From assembly GCF_030068455.1 (NCBI RefSeq), contig NZ_JAQOSQ010000017.1, forward strand, positions 1 to 64,000: 64,000 bases of DNA, written 5' to 3'. A program made the position numbers and the translations under genes. Positions 1 through 9,900 of this stretch are shown piece after piece; positions within the stretch are counted from its first letter, which is position 1; every line of letters starts with the position of its first letter. The notes under the pieces were generated by a model. That model was not told the origin of the DNA. It ran no database searches and saw nothing but the letters and a program-made list of their open reading frames with translations. The stretch comes from Roseofilum casamattae BLCC-M143. GTDB lineage: Bacteria; Cyanobacteriota; Cyanobacteriia; Cyanobacteriales; Desertifilaceae.

Positions 1-43
1 GATCGCGTGGATGACGCGATCGCACCACTCACTTCCTCTTGTC

Positions 44-193
44 CTAGAACAAAGTATAGATAAACGGAGCAATCACCGAAGCTTGGCTGAGGATAATCAG
101 CGCACCCACCATCACCAAACTAATAATTAAGGGAAGCAACCAATACTTCTTGCGCTCCCCTAAAAATGCCCACAAATCTTGAAAAAATTCCAT
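44..193 (-). CDS. DUF5989 / SxtK-like small membrane protein
   Basis: A 49-residue protein starting MEFFQDLWAFLGERKKYWLL. A polar N-terminus of about 17 residues is followed by one hydrophobic segment (about residues 18-35), and the protein ends FIYTLF. This is the pattern of DUF5989, small single-pass proteins found beside NodU/CmcH-type carbamoyltransferases. In saxitoxin clusters the equivalent trio is sxtI-sxtJ-sxtK, sxtK being the short gene. Here it is the third gene of the same order, 65 bp downstream of the SxtJ-like gene and on the same strand, so probably co-transcribed. A GGAGG-like site lies just upstream. Function is unknown; a membrane partner of the carbamoyltransferase is an inference. 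Confidence 0.8.
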   Translation of the reverse strand: MEFFQDLWAFLGERKKYWLLPLIISLVMVGALIILSQASVIAPFIYTLF

Positions 194-258
194 AAATTAT
201 CCTCCTATTTTCAAATTCTATAACTGCGCCGTTCATTCGTTATGTCAAATGGTATTGA

Positions 259-663
259 CTAAAATGGAGACTCCAAACTCTTCGCCGTTCTCGGAATTGA
301 AGGAATGCGATAAGTCTCCACCGGTTCGCGCCATTCGCGACGCATGGGGTCGCCGCCAAATGCCTTTCTCAGCAAGCCCATGGGCGTGAGAATAACATAA
401 AAGATAATCCCGAGAATTAAGCGAGTGTTAATCCAACCCAAGACGAGACCGAAGCGCGCAAAGACGTGATAAAAACCATCCAAGGTTTGCGGTGCAATTA
501 ATGCCCAAGCCCAGAAAACAGCGAGGACAATCCAGGGCCACATTCCGCTATTGTGGTTCAGGATAAACGGCCAAATAATACCGAAAACCAGACCGACCAT
601 GACTCCAAACAGGAGACCGAACTGGCGCAGTTCTGTTTTATTGAGTTTTTTGATGGGATGCAT
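259..663 (-). CDS. SxtJ-family membrane protein
   Basis: A 134-residue protein with a charged N-terminus (MHPIKKLNKTELRQF), two hydrophobic hairpin-like segments near residues 16-34 and 41-58, and a third amphipathic stretch around residues 75-95 (LGWINTRLILGIIFYVILTP). It ends in a basic, proline-containing tail. Size and segment order match the SxtJ family, almost always encoded next to a carbamoyltransferase. It lies 87 bp downstream of the carbamoyltransferase and 65 bp upstream of the SxtK-like gene on the same strand. No catalytic motif is visible. It may anchor or assist the carbamoyltransferase at the membrane, which is inference from context. Confidence 0.82.
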   Translation of the reverse strand: MHPIKKLNKTELRQFGLLFGVMVGLVFGIIWPFILNHNSGMWPWIVLAVFWAWALIAPQTLDGFYHVFARFGLVLGWINTRLILGIIFYVILTPMGLLRKAFGGDPMRREWREPVETYRIPSIPRTAKSLESPF

Positions 664-750
664 AAGCGCAGGGAAAAAATTTTGATTATCGATTGGGTAG
701 TTTCCAGCCCTTTCTGTCGGAGAAAGGGAGATAGCAATAGAGAAAACAGA

Positions 751-2685
751 CTAATCTAATTCAAATTCTGTTTTCCAGGATTCGTCTTTTGCCCACTCGG
801 GTTGCTCGGTTTTCGCCAGCAAGAAATTGTCTACCACCAGATAATCCATTTCCGTGCGCATAAAGCAGCGATAGGCATCTTCTGGAGTGCAAACAATGGG
901 TTCTCCGCGCACGTTAAACGAGGTATTGACCACGATGCCGCAACCGGTGAGTTCGTTAAAATGGCTAATTAAATCGTGGTAGCGCGGATTAGTTTCGCGG
1001 TGGACGGTTTGGATGCGAGCCGAGTAATCTACGTGAGTAATAGCCGGAACTTGCGATCGCGGAATATTCAGCTTTTCAATTCCAAATAACTGCTCTTGCT
1101 CCTTCGTCATCGGAATGCGCATGGACTCTTTCACCGGAGCGACCATCAGCATATACGGACTGGGGCTATATTGCTCGAAATAATCGGAAACGCGCTCGGC
1201 CAAAACCGACGGCGCAAAGGGACGGAAGGACTCGCGATATTTAATCTTCAAGTTCATCACCGACTGCATTTTCGGAGATCTGGGGTCGCCAATAATGGAG
1301 CGTCCTCCGAGAGCGCGAGGGCCGAACTCCATCCGTCCTTGGAACCATCCGACTACATTCTCATCGGCTAAAATCTGGGCTAACCGAGGCATTAACTCCG
1401 CATCATCCAAGCGCAGGTAGGGTGCTTTCACCAGATCGAAATAGTCCTTAATCTCGGCATCCGAGAACTTCGGTCCCAAATAAGAACCGCGCATTTGGTC
1501 GCGCACCGGAGCGGCAATTTTCTCTGGGGTTAAGGTTGCCACTGCGGTTGCGGTTACTGGGGTTTCCTTGGCAGAAGAAAAAACTAAGGGTTGCTTGTCG
1601 TTTTCTCGCGATCGCGGATTACCATAATATTCGTACCAAGCCGAAAGTGCAGCTCCCAGAGCGCCTCCCGCATCGCCAGCAGCCGGTTGTACCCAAACTT
1701 CCTTAAAGCCAGACTCCCGCAAGATACGACCGTTGGCCACGCAGTTGAGTGCCACCCCACCTGCTAAACAGAGATTCTCTACATTCAACTCTGTCTTGAC
1801 CGTATTTGCCAGGCGCAAGACCACCTCTTCCGTCACCCATTGAATGGAACGAGCGATATCCATCTCCCGCTGACTGATGGGGGTTTCCGGTTCTCGACGA
1901 GGGGCGCCAAAGAGTTTATCGAACTTAGCATTGGTCATGGTCAGTCCGGTAGCATAGTTGAAGTAGTCCATGTTCAACCGGAACGTACCGTCATCTTTCA
2001 CATCAATGAGGTTGCTCATGATGAGGTCGATGTATTTGGGTTCGCCGTAGGGAGCCAGTCCCATGAGTTTATATTCCCCAGAGTTAACTTTAAACCCGGT
2101 GTAGTAGGTAAAAGCAGAATAGAGCAGTCCGAGAGAATGGGGAAAATCAATTTGCCATTGGGGAGTGAGCTGGTTGCCTTCCCCCAGCCAAGCTGTAGTC
2201 GTGGCCCATTCGCCAACGCCGTCGAGACAGAGAACCGCAGCGCGCTCGAAGGGACTGGGGAAAAAAGCCGAAGCTGCGTGAGACTGATGGTGTTCGGTAA
2301 ACATCAGTTTCGGCAAGTCTGCTTTCGTGCATTCGCCTAATGCAGAGAGTTCCGTGCGCAGTAAGTTTTTCAGATAAAGCTTTTCTTTTAACCAAACGGG
2401 CATTGCGGCCAAGAACGAGCGAAACCCTTGGGGAGCATAACCGAGATAAGTTTCTAAGAGACGCTCGAACTTGAGTAGGGGTTTGTCATAGAAGACAATG
2501 CGATCGAGTTCCGGAATCGTGGTTTGGGCCGCTTCTAGGCAATAGGCGATCGCATTTTTCGGAAAGCGCGGGTCGTGCTTTTTCCGCGAAAATCGCTCTT
2601 CTTGTGCCGCCGCAACGATTTCGCCATCGCAAACGATCGCCGCCGCGCTATCGTGATAAAACGCTGAAATTCCCAGGATCTTCAT
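751..2685 (-). CDS. carbamoyltransferase (NodU/CmcH/TobZ/SxtI family)
   Basis: 644 residues, normal family length. The N-terminal Kae1-like half carries GISAFYHDSAAAI (from residue 5), AAQEERFSRKKHD and the histidine-rich motif TEHHQSHAASAFF (H132, H133, H136), which binds metal and carbamoyl-adenylate in TobZ. The C-terminal carbamoyltransferase domain contains FGPRALGGRSI and later NTSFNVRGEPIVCTPEDA. The family transfers a carbamoyl group from carbamoyl phosphate to a hydroxyl of a sugar, nodulation factor, antibiotic or toxin. It heads the minus-strand SxtJ/SxtK-like operon and is divergent from two SGNH-fold proteins, so the likely role is decoration of an exported glycan or small metabolite. 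No other saxitoxin genes are present. Confidence 0.93.
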   Translation of the reverse strand: MKILGISAFYHDSAAAIVCDGEIVAAAQEERFSRKKHDPRFPKNAIAYCLEAAQTTIPELDRIVFYDKPLLKFERLLETYLGYAPQGFRSFLAAMPVWLKEKLYLKNLLRTELSALGECTKADLPKLMFTEHHQSHAASAFFPSPFERAAVLCLDGVGEWATTTAWLGEGNQLTPQWQIDFPHSLGLLYSAFTYYTGFKVNSGEYKLMGLAPYGEPKYIDLIMSNLIDVKDDGTFRLNMDYFNYATGLTMTNAKFDKLFGAPRREPETPISQREMDIARSIQWVTEEVVLRLANTVKTELNVENLCLAGGVALNCVANGRILRESGFKEVWVQPAAGDAGGALGAALSAWYEYYGNPRSRENDKQPLVFSSAKETPVTATAVATLTPEKIAAPVRDQMRGSYLGPKFSDAEIKDYFDLVKAPYLRLDDAELMPRLAQILADENVVGWFQGRMEFGPRALGGRSIIGDPRSPKMQSVMNLKIKYRESFRPFAPSVLAERVSDYFEQYSPSPYMLMVAPVKESMRIPMTKEQEQLFGIEKLNIPRSQVPAITHVDYSARIQTVHRETNPRYHDLISHFNELTGCGIVVNTSFNVRGEPIVCTPEDAYRCFMRTEMDYLVVDNFLLAKTEQPEWAKDESWKTEFELD

Positions 2686-2839
2686 TAATAATTTACCCCT
2701 ACACCGATTACACTACGCCAATTTTGGTATTTTTTTGGGATCATAGATAGAGATTGTAGCTTAGGGACTACCATATAGACATAATTAGTTCCATCAATTG
2801 CTTCCCGTTTCGGGAGCGATCGTATTGTAAACTTTCTTA

Positions 2840-3988
2840 ATGATTAAACCGACAAAGTCTCTGAAAGTCAACAAACTCTCTCAAATCCTGCTGCTGGCGG
2901 TCTGTTGGATTGGGATTCCCTGGATTACTGTGGAGATCGCGATGATTCTCCTCGATCCCTTTCTCTTCAAAGGATTCTACCAGTACGACCCCGATATGGG
3001 ATTTCGAGTCCGTCCCGATACTCTAGGGTCAAACCAGTTTGGGTTTAACGACCGCGACTATTCCCTGGAACGAACGGCTGAGACCGTACGAATACTCGTT
3101 CTGAGCGACTCATTTAACTGGGCTGGAGGTCGCGACGGCAACTATACGGAAATTCTCGAAGCTGGGTTCGCGCAAGCTCCCGAACTGCCTCCAGTAGAAG
3201 TCATTAATACGGGCTATCCCATGACTCATGCTGGGGAACAGCTCATCGTATTGCAAAAGTTTGGTTTGCAATATCAACCGGATTTAGTGGTTTTGGGAGT
3301 ATTTGTGGGTAATGATTTTATCGATGCCGACCCCCATCGCAAGCGTATCGTTGTTAATGATATTCAAATTGATATTGATAAGCGCAAGGAAATCCAAATT
3401 CTCGGATATCCGATTATATTTAAATCTCGCTTATGGATGTTTATCGAGCAAAAGTATAAGGTATTTCAAGAAACCACCACTTTGGGACAGCCCGCTCTGG
3501 CGCAAGCTCCGGTAGAAGAGACAGCAACCTTTAGCGAAGAGGCGTTTCTGAAGATTCAGCGATCGCGGCTGGAGTTTTGCAACGTGCAGAAACATCAGGA
3601 AGGAGCCTACGACGAGAAGATTAACTATTTGTTCGAGAGTATTACCGCAATGAAGGCAATGCTAGATGAGAAAGGTATTGATTTCAAAGTTGCCATTTAC
3701 CCCGACGAGTTTCAAGTGGATGACGAGTTTACCGAGAAGCTATTCCAAACCTACAATCTCAATCCGCAAGACTACGATTTGGATTTAATGCAAACTCTGT
3801 TAACGGAATTTCTCGATCGCGAAAATATTCCCTACATCGATATGCTCGATACCTTCCAGCAAGTCGGACAGAAGCAAACTTTATATCTATTGCGAGATAC
3901 TCATTGGAATTTAGAAGGCAACACCCTCGCTGCCAATATTTTATATCAATATTTATTTGACTATGTTAAAAACCAACAAAACCAGTAA
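2840..3988 (+). CDS. membrane-anchored SGNH/GDSL-like protein, copy 1
   Basis: 382 residues. An N-terminal membrane anchor (about residues 14-40) is followed by an SGNH-hydrolase-like domain. The nucleophile block is ILVLSDSFNWAGG (block I, about residues 89-101) and the C-terminal Asp/His block is LLRDTHWNLEGN, as in AlgX/AlgJ-type acetyltransferases and related exported esterases. The classical GDS triplet reads SDS here. Its 3' end overlaps the next gene, a paralogue with the same layout. The divergent neighbour is a carbamoyltransferase, so acyl or carbamoyl modification of an extracytoplasmic polymer is a reasonable inference. The substrate cannot be told. Confidence 0.72.
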   Translation: MIKPTKSLKVNKLSQILLLAVCWIGIPWITVEIAMILLDPFLFKGFYQYDPDMGFRVRPDTLGSNQFGFNDRDYSLERTAETVRILVLSDSFNWAGGRDGNYTEILEAGFAQAPELPPVEVINTGYPMTHAGEQLIVLQKFGLQYQPDLVVLGVFVGNDFIDADPHRKRIVVNDIQIDIDKRKEIQILGYPIIFKSRLWMFIEQKYKVFQETTTLGQPALAQAPVEETATFSEEAFLKIQRSRLEFCNVQKHQEGAYDEKINYLFESITAMKAMLDEKGIDFKVAIYPDEFQVDDEFTEKLFQTYNLNPQDYDLDLMQTLLTEFLDRENIPYIDMLDTFQQVGQKQTLYLLRDTHWNLEGNTLAANILYQYLFDYVKNQQNQ

Positions 3989-5204
3989 TGCCAAAGATAA
4001 ACCAAAGTCAACCCTAGGAAAGTTCCTCAATATCGGAATATTAATTTTGCTCTGTACTGGAGTTCCATTCTTAATCGCCGAAATCTTCATGACTGTCATG
4101 GAACCTTATTTGTTTAAAGGCTTCTTTCAGTACGATCCGCAGTTAGGATTTCGCGTTAATCCCGATACTCCGGCGACGAATCAATATGGCTTTAATGATA
4201 AAGACTATCCGTTAGAGAAACCGGCGGGTAATTATCGCATTGTTGTTATTGGCGACTCCTATAGTTGGGCGGGAGATTTAGACGGAAACTATACGGCTAT
4301 TCTGGAAAACCAGTTTATGCAGCATTATGGCGAGCCAAAAGTTGAAGTGATTAATGCTGGTTTTCCTATGGCCGACCCGCCCATGTATTTGGGAATGTTG
4401 GAAAAATACGGATTGCAATTTAATCCAGATTTGGTCATTTTAGGCTTTTTTGTCGGTAACGACTTGCATACTCCCGTCAATCAAAAACGAATTGTTTTAA
4501 ACGATACGTTTATTGATATCGATCGCCGTAAAGAAATGAAGCTATTTGGTTATCCGATTATCGGACAATCGCGAGTTTTGATGTTTTTGCAGCAACGCTA
4601 TCGGATTTTTCAGGAACAACTGAAACTGCAACAAGCACAAGAGCAAAGTCAAGGCAAAATTCAGCTCGTGGAAGCTGCGATCGCGCAAGAGACTCCCGCA
4701 GCGAATAGTCAAGCATCAGAAGTCGAAGAAGCGGCGCCAATTTATAGCGAAGAAACCTTCCTAGAAATCGAGCGCTGGAAACTAGAAATTAATAACCTTC
4801 CTTCCTATGAAGCGGGAAATTTCGATCCGCAGTTCAAATATTCTTTAGACGCTGTAGTTGAAATGAGCAAAATTTTGCAAGAAAAAAATATTCCCTTTTT
4901 AGTTGCTATTTACCCTTCCGAATATCAAGTCGATCGCACCTTAGCCAGCAAAATCTTTGAGACCTACGAGCTAGATGAAAACAATTACGATCTCGAGCTG
5001 CCACAACAGGTGGTAATTAATACCCTGAAGGAACACAACATTGCCTATCTCGATATGCTAAAACCCTTCCAAGCCGCAGCAAAAGAAGACGTTCTTTATC
5101 TTTTGCGCGACACTCATTGGAACTTAGCCGGAAACCAATTAGCTGCCGATATTTTGTTCCACCGTTTGCAACCGGAAATCGATCGCGAGCTATCCAACCC
5201 CTAG
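3963..5204 (+). CDS. membrane-anchored SGNH/GDSL-like protein, copy 2
   Basis: 413 residues from the ATG at 3963; a TTG two codons earlier (3957) is possible. The ATG overlaps the preceding gene by 26 bp, so translation is probably coupled. One N-terminal membrane segment (about residues 22-42) is followed by an SGNH-like domain with IVVIGDSYSWAG (block I, a true GDS) and the terminal LLRDTHWNLAGN Asp/His block. It is a clear paralogue of the upstream gene: shared PYLFKGFFQYDPQLGFRVNP-type entry region and shared GYPII, FVGND and KRIV stretches. It differs by a Gln/Ala/Glu-rich insert around residues 220-260. Both copies keep the Ser and the Asp-x-His, suggesting both are active or that substrate specificity has split. 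Confidence 0.72.
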   Translation: MLKTNKTSNAKDKPKSTLGKFLNIGILILLCTGVPFLIAEIFMTVMEPYLFKGFFQYDPQLGFRVNPDTPATNQYGFNDKDYPLEKPAGNYRIVVIGDSYSWAGDLDGNYTAILENQFMQHYGEPKVEVINAGFPMADPPMYLGMLEKYGLQFNPDLVILGFFVGNDLHTPVNQKRIVLNDTFIDIDRRKEMKLFGYPIIGQSRVLMFLQQRYRIFQEQLKLQQAQEQSQGKIQLVEAAIAQETPAANSQASEVEEAAPIYSEETFLEIERWKLEINNLPSYEAGNFDPQFKYSLDAVVEMSKILQEKNIPFLVAIYPSEYQVDRTLASKIFETYELDENNYDLELPQQVVINTLKEHNIAYLDMLKPFQAAAKEDVLYLLRDTHWNLAGNQLAADILFHRLQPEIDRELSNP

Positions 5205-5487
5205 AGTCTAGAAAGCAGAAACGGAAGTGTTAAATCGTGACATAAAACTTTATACTGAATGGTAATGGGTACTTTTAGGCTCGGGCAGCCCATCGCAACT
5301 TGAGAGCAGATTGGTTCGATGCGATCGTAACATCGGATTGCGTTTAGTTATGCTGAAACCCAACCATTCTCTATTTCTGGCACGCAGTTGCTTGGGGCAA
5401 CTCTCTGGGTTCGGGTAAAATACGACTAATGGCTCAGGGCGCTCGACAACCGAACATAATTTTCAGAATTCCACGCGAGTACTATTG

Positions 5488-6573
5488 ATGAACTTGGTAT
5501 CCCATCCCTTTATTAGTTATTTTGAAGCCGACCAGGTGGCTCAACTCTGTAAATTAGCTACAGTAACGCAGTTCGATTGCCCGACCCCCATTTTTGAGGA
5601 AGGCGAAAGGCCCGACGGACTTTACCTGGTCTTGGACGGACAAGTCGAGTTTAGTAAATCAGTCGGTACCGATCGCGATCAAACCATTGCCTTCGCAAAG
5701 ACCGGTGATTTCTTTGGCGAATTTGGCGTACTCGATGGCAAGCCCAGAAGTGCCAAAGCTGTTGCCTCTACCGGAACTGTATTAGCGAAAATTCCCCAAG
5801 ACAAACTGATGGAGATCTTGCAAAGTAGCAAAGGGGAAGTGGTATTAGATGTCTTTCGCCATATTATCTATCACATCCGACTGACGACGAATCAATATGT
5901 GGATCAAATTGCCCACAAACAAAAAATGACCTTAGTCGGGGAAATGGTGAATACGATTATTCACGACTTCAAAAGTCCATTTAACGGAATTCAACTGTCG
6001 AGTGCCATGCTCAAAGAAATTCACTCCGACGAGGATACCCAGGAGTGGTGCGATCTTATTCAAGCGCAAATTACTCGCATGTTAGGGATGGCTGAAGAGG
6101 TATTGGAGTTTTCCAAAGGGAATTCTACTCTCTATCGACAACCGGTTCAAATGAGCGAGCTATTCCAGGAATTTGAGAAGCTCAATCGGGTATATTTACA
6201 GTCAGCTCACGTGGATTGGATGCTGGACATTGCGCCTGCCGAAATTTGTGTCGATCGCAATAAACTGTTGCGTGTCTTCCAAAATCTCGTCACCAACGCT
6301 GTGGAAGCCTTTGAAGGCAAAGGTGGCAAGATAACCATTACCTCGACTCTCGAACCCGAGCGGGCAATTATCCAGATTAGCGATAACGGGCCGGGAATTC
6401 CGGAAAAGATTCAAGAACACTTCTTTGAAGCCTTCGTGACTCAAGGCAAACGAGGGGGAACCGGCTTAGGGACGGCGATCGCAAAATCAATCGTTGACGC
6501 TCATGATGGGCAGATTTCCTTTCGCTCCCAAGCTGGAGCGGGTACCACCTTTACCATTTGCTTGCCTCGTTAA
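5488..6573 (+). CDS. cyclic nucleotide-binding sensor histidine kinase
   Basis: 361 residues from the ATG at 5488 (a TTG lies immediately upstream). Residues about 8-130 form a CRP-type cyclic nucleotide-binding domain with a good phosphate-binding cassette, FFGEFGVLDGKPRSAKA, keeping the glutamate and arginine that contact cyclic nucleotide. A histidine kinase core follows: H-box GEMVNTIIHDFKSPFNG (His about 159), N-box FQNLVTNAVEAFEG, G1 ISDNGPGIPEK and G2 GGTGLGTAIAKSI. There is no membrane segment, so it is a soluble kinase likely responding to cAMP or cGMP. No response regulator is adjacent, so the partner is unknown. Confidence 0.88.
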   Translation: MNLVSHPFISYFEADQVAQLCKLATVTQFDCPTPIFEEGERPDGLYLVLDGQVEFSKSVGTDRDQTIAFAKTGDFFGEFGVLDGKPRSAKAVASTGTVLAKIPQDKLMEILQSSKGEVVLDVFRHIIYHIRLTTNQYVDQIAHKQKMTLVGEMVNTIIHDFKSPFNGIQLSSAMLKEIHSDEDTQEWCDLIQAQITRMLGMAEEVLEFSKGNSTLYRQPVQMSELFQEFEKLNRVYLQSAHVDWMLDIAPAEICVDRNKLLRVFQNLVTNAVEAFEGKGGKITITSTLEPERAIIQISDNGPGIPEKIQEHFFEAFVTQGKRGGTGLGTAIAKSIVDAHDGQISFRSQAGAGTTFTICLPR

Positions 6574-6956
6574 ACAAAATTAAGATATTTTCCTTGTACA
6601 TATAAAAAAAACTGATGGGAAAATCTTGCGTGGGGGGTGACACCCCTCATTTATATGCTATATTGAAATTGATGCACCCTGATGGACGCCCACTTGTGGG
6701 GCGTTTTTTTGTTTTAAACGAGAGCAAGGTAACAATTACCCGAGAAATAAAGGAGAGAATTAGGTCCTCCAGAAGTACAGCCGCCCTTCATGGTATGTAA
6801 CGAAATAACGGGATTATTCTTTACAATTTGATAAGCAAAGCATGTTCTTAAGAACGGAGGTCAGATCTGTAAATTAACGACATATAAATTAAGAGTTAAA
6901 ACCGATCTCATTTGGCGAATTTCGTACCATAATAGGAAAAGCAATGGAAGTGTAAC
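6574..6956. other. intergenic region with hairpins, possible small transcript
   Basis: 383 bp between the kinase gene and the giant kinase-AAA gene. It holds a G/C hairpin near 6630-6650 (GGGG ... CCCC around GTGACAC), an AT-rich TATATGCTATATTG stretch near 6653-6667 that resembles a -10 region, and a strong intrinsic terminator at 6686-6711. Terminator and -10-like sequence are only about 25 bp apart, so a short RNA is possible but unproven. The remainder up to 6956 is AT-rich leader for the downstream gene, with GGAAG at 6946-6950 as its likely ribosome binding site. I see no credible protein gene here. Confidence 0.4.
6686..6711 (+). terminator. intrinsic terminator
   Basis: ACGCCC (6686-6691) pairs with GGGCGT (6699-6704) across a short loop and is followed at once by a run of T residues (6704-6710). 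It lies about 110 bp after the histidine kinase stop and should end either that transcript or a short RNA starting just upstream. Confidence 0.75.
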
Positions 6957-9900
6957 ATGACCCCAATTTCTATTCCTGGCTATCACCCAACGGAAATCGC
7001 GTACCAAGGGGAACAAACTGCGGTATTCCGAGGGACTCGAACGGGTGATGGTCAACCTGTCATTATCAAACTTCTACGCACTGCTCGCCCCGACTTCCAT
7101 CAACTTGTCCAACTGCGCAACCAGTATGAAATCAGTCGAGATTTAAACCATCCAGCGATCGCCCGTTCCCTGGCTTTAGAGCGCTATCGCAATGGCTATG
7201 CCTTGATTATGGCAGACTCCGGGGCCATTGCTCTGTCCGATTACTGGCCGCAGCGCGATCGCAGTTTATCAGAATTTGCGATCGTTGCCGTTCAACTGGC
7301 CGAAGCCTTACACTATCTCAATCAACAACGCATCATTCATAAAGATATAAAACCCAGTAACATTATTATCCATCCAGCAACCGCCCGCGTACAGCTGATT
7401 GATTTTAGTATCTCGACCTTATTGACAAAAGAACAACATATCCCGAACTCGAATAGTTTAGAAGGGACTCTGGACTACATCTCTCCAGAACAAACGGGAC
7501 GCATGAATCGGGGAATTGACTATCGCACGGACTTATATTCCCTCGGAGTCACCTTTTTTGAACTTCTCATGGGGGAGTTGCCTTTTCTCAGTAACGATCC
7601 GATGGAATTAGTCCATTGTCATATGGCCAAAATACCCTTACCGATGTCTGATAGACTTGTCGGACACTCATCGGGAGTACAAGAGGATATTCCTATAGTG
7701 CTGTCAGATATTGTGATGAAACTGATGGCGAAAAATCCGGAAGATCGCTATCAAAGTGCTTTGGGTTTAAAGTACGATCTAGAGCAATGCTGGGAACAAT
7801 GGTCCGATCGAAGAGCAATCGAACGATTTACCGTGGGACAACGAGATAGATGCGATCGCTTTATTATTTCAGACAAGCTCTACGGACGAGACGAACCCAT
7901 ACAACAATTACTCGATGCATTTGCTCGCACTGCAACCCCAGGCGATAGCAAGCAAACCGAGCTAGTTTTAGTCACTGGATTTTCTGGAATTGGTAAAACA
8001 GCAACCATTAAAGAAATTCATCAACCTATTGTTCGCCAACAAGGCTATTTCATTCAAGGTCAGTTTAATCGATTAAATCGCAACATTCCCTTTTCTGCCT
8101 TCGTCCAAGCCTTTCAAGATTTGGTGCGCCAACTACTCGGCGAAAGCGATGAGCAATTAGTCCTGTGGAAAGCCAAAATTTTGGATGCTGTCGGCGAACA
8201 AGGCCAAGTGGCGATCGATGTCATTCCGGATTTAGAACGAATTATCGGCCCCCAACCCAACATCCCGCAACTGTCGGATAGTGCGGCGCAACATCGATTT
8301 AATCTTCTTTTTTGTCAGCTCATTGGCGCGATCGCGAGTCCCGAACATCCGATCGTTCTTTTTCTGGATAATTTACAACGAGCCGATCTAGCGTCTTTAA
8401 AGCTGCTAGAGCAATTTATCAACCGTCCCAGTATTCAACACTTACTTATCCTAGGAGCCTATCGAGATAATGAGATTTATCCTACCCATCCGTTGAGTCT
8501 TCTGCTAGACCAAATGGGTAAAGATTGTCCTCAAGTATCAACCATTCATCTCCAAGCTCTAGATCGTCAATCGGTTAATCATTGGATTGCCGATACTCTA
8601 TTGTGTTCGGCAGAAATGGCGTCACCTCTCTCCGATTTAGTCTATCAAAAAACGCAAGGAAATCCTTTTTTTGCCGCTCAATTTCTGAAAGGATTGTATG
8701 AAGACGGCTGGATTACATTTGCTTCCGATGCTATCCATCCGGGCAATAGCCTGGGGGTGTGGCAGTGCGATCTAACTCAAGTACGACAGTTAGCTCTCAC
8801 CAATGATGTGGTAACCTTTATGGTCGAGCGATTGCAAAAGTTACCAGAAGCCACACAAGATATATTAAAGATTGCAGCCTGTCTGGGAGATTCGTTTAAT
8901 CTAGAAACTCTGAGTATTGCGATCGCGAAAGACAAAGAGACCATTGCCTTAGAGTTATGGCCGGCATTAACTGAAGAATTTATTATCCCCGAGAGCACGA
9001 CCTATAAGTTTTTCCAGAGAAGCGAACATTTCGTCGAGGTAGGCAAGAGAAACCTCTGCCAGATCGATCTCGATAAAGCACGAGTGTCTTATCGATTTTT
9101 ACACGATCGCGTTCGTCAAGCTGCTTATTTTCTCATTTGCGATCGCCACAAAAAAAATACCCATTTAACGATCGGCCGGCGTCTGCTCGAGCAGATCCGC
9201 GATCGACAACTCGATGAACTTGATGCCATCATTGTTGATGCGGTCAACCAAATGAATTTGGGATCGGATGCCCCGATCGATCGATATGAAAAACATTATT
9301 TAGCACAATTAAATTGCCGAGCTGGAGAACAAGCAAAAGCCGGAACCGGTTATTTGGCTGCCCTCGGCTATGCTGAAATTGGTATTTCCTTACTCCCAGC
9401 GAACCCTTGGCAACATGACTATCAACTGACATTAGACTTATACAATCTATCAGCAGAGGCTGCCTATCTTGCCGGGAATAATAGCACATCGGAAGCCGCG
9501 ATCGCTCTCATATTACAGTATGGCAATAATATCTTAGACAAACTGAAAGCGTATCAAACAAAAATCAAAATATTAATTGGCAACAATCAATTCATTAAAG
9601 CGATTGAACTGGGATTAAAGATATTAGACTATTTAGGAGTCGATCTGCCATTGGATCCGGAGAATGCAGAGATAAAAACAGCGTTAGATCGACTCAACCA
9701 AAAGCTACAATACTATCCGATGGATGTCTTGCTCAATTTTCGTCCCATGACGTCTCCGACTCAACTGGGAGCCATGCGAATTTTGTCGAGTCTTTTGAAT
9801 GCCGCTTACTTAGGACGACCGAAATTACTCCCTCTTTTAGTAGCGAAGCAAGTTGAATTATCCATTACTTATGGGAATACGAGCATTTCTCCTTCGGCTT

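Noticed and set aside
553-759. Plus-strand frame opposite the SxtJ-like gene
   Set aside because: Antisense shadow of a real gene with no family features.
1-5204. A saxitoxin biosynthesis cluster
   Set aside because: Only sxtI/J/K-like genes are present; no sxtA, sxtG or other core genes nearby. The trio occurs outside toxin clusters.
6615-6800. Open frame of 61 codons
   Set aside because: It runs through a strong terminator hairpin and T-run, and has no ribosome binding site or recognisable sequence.
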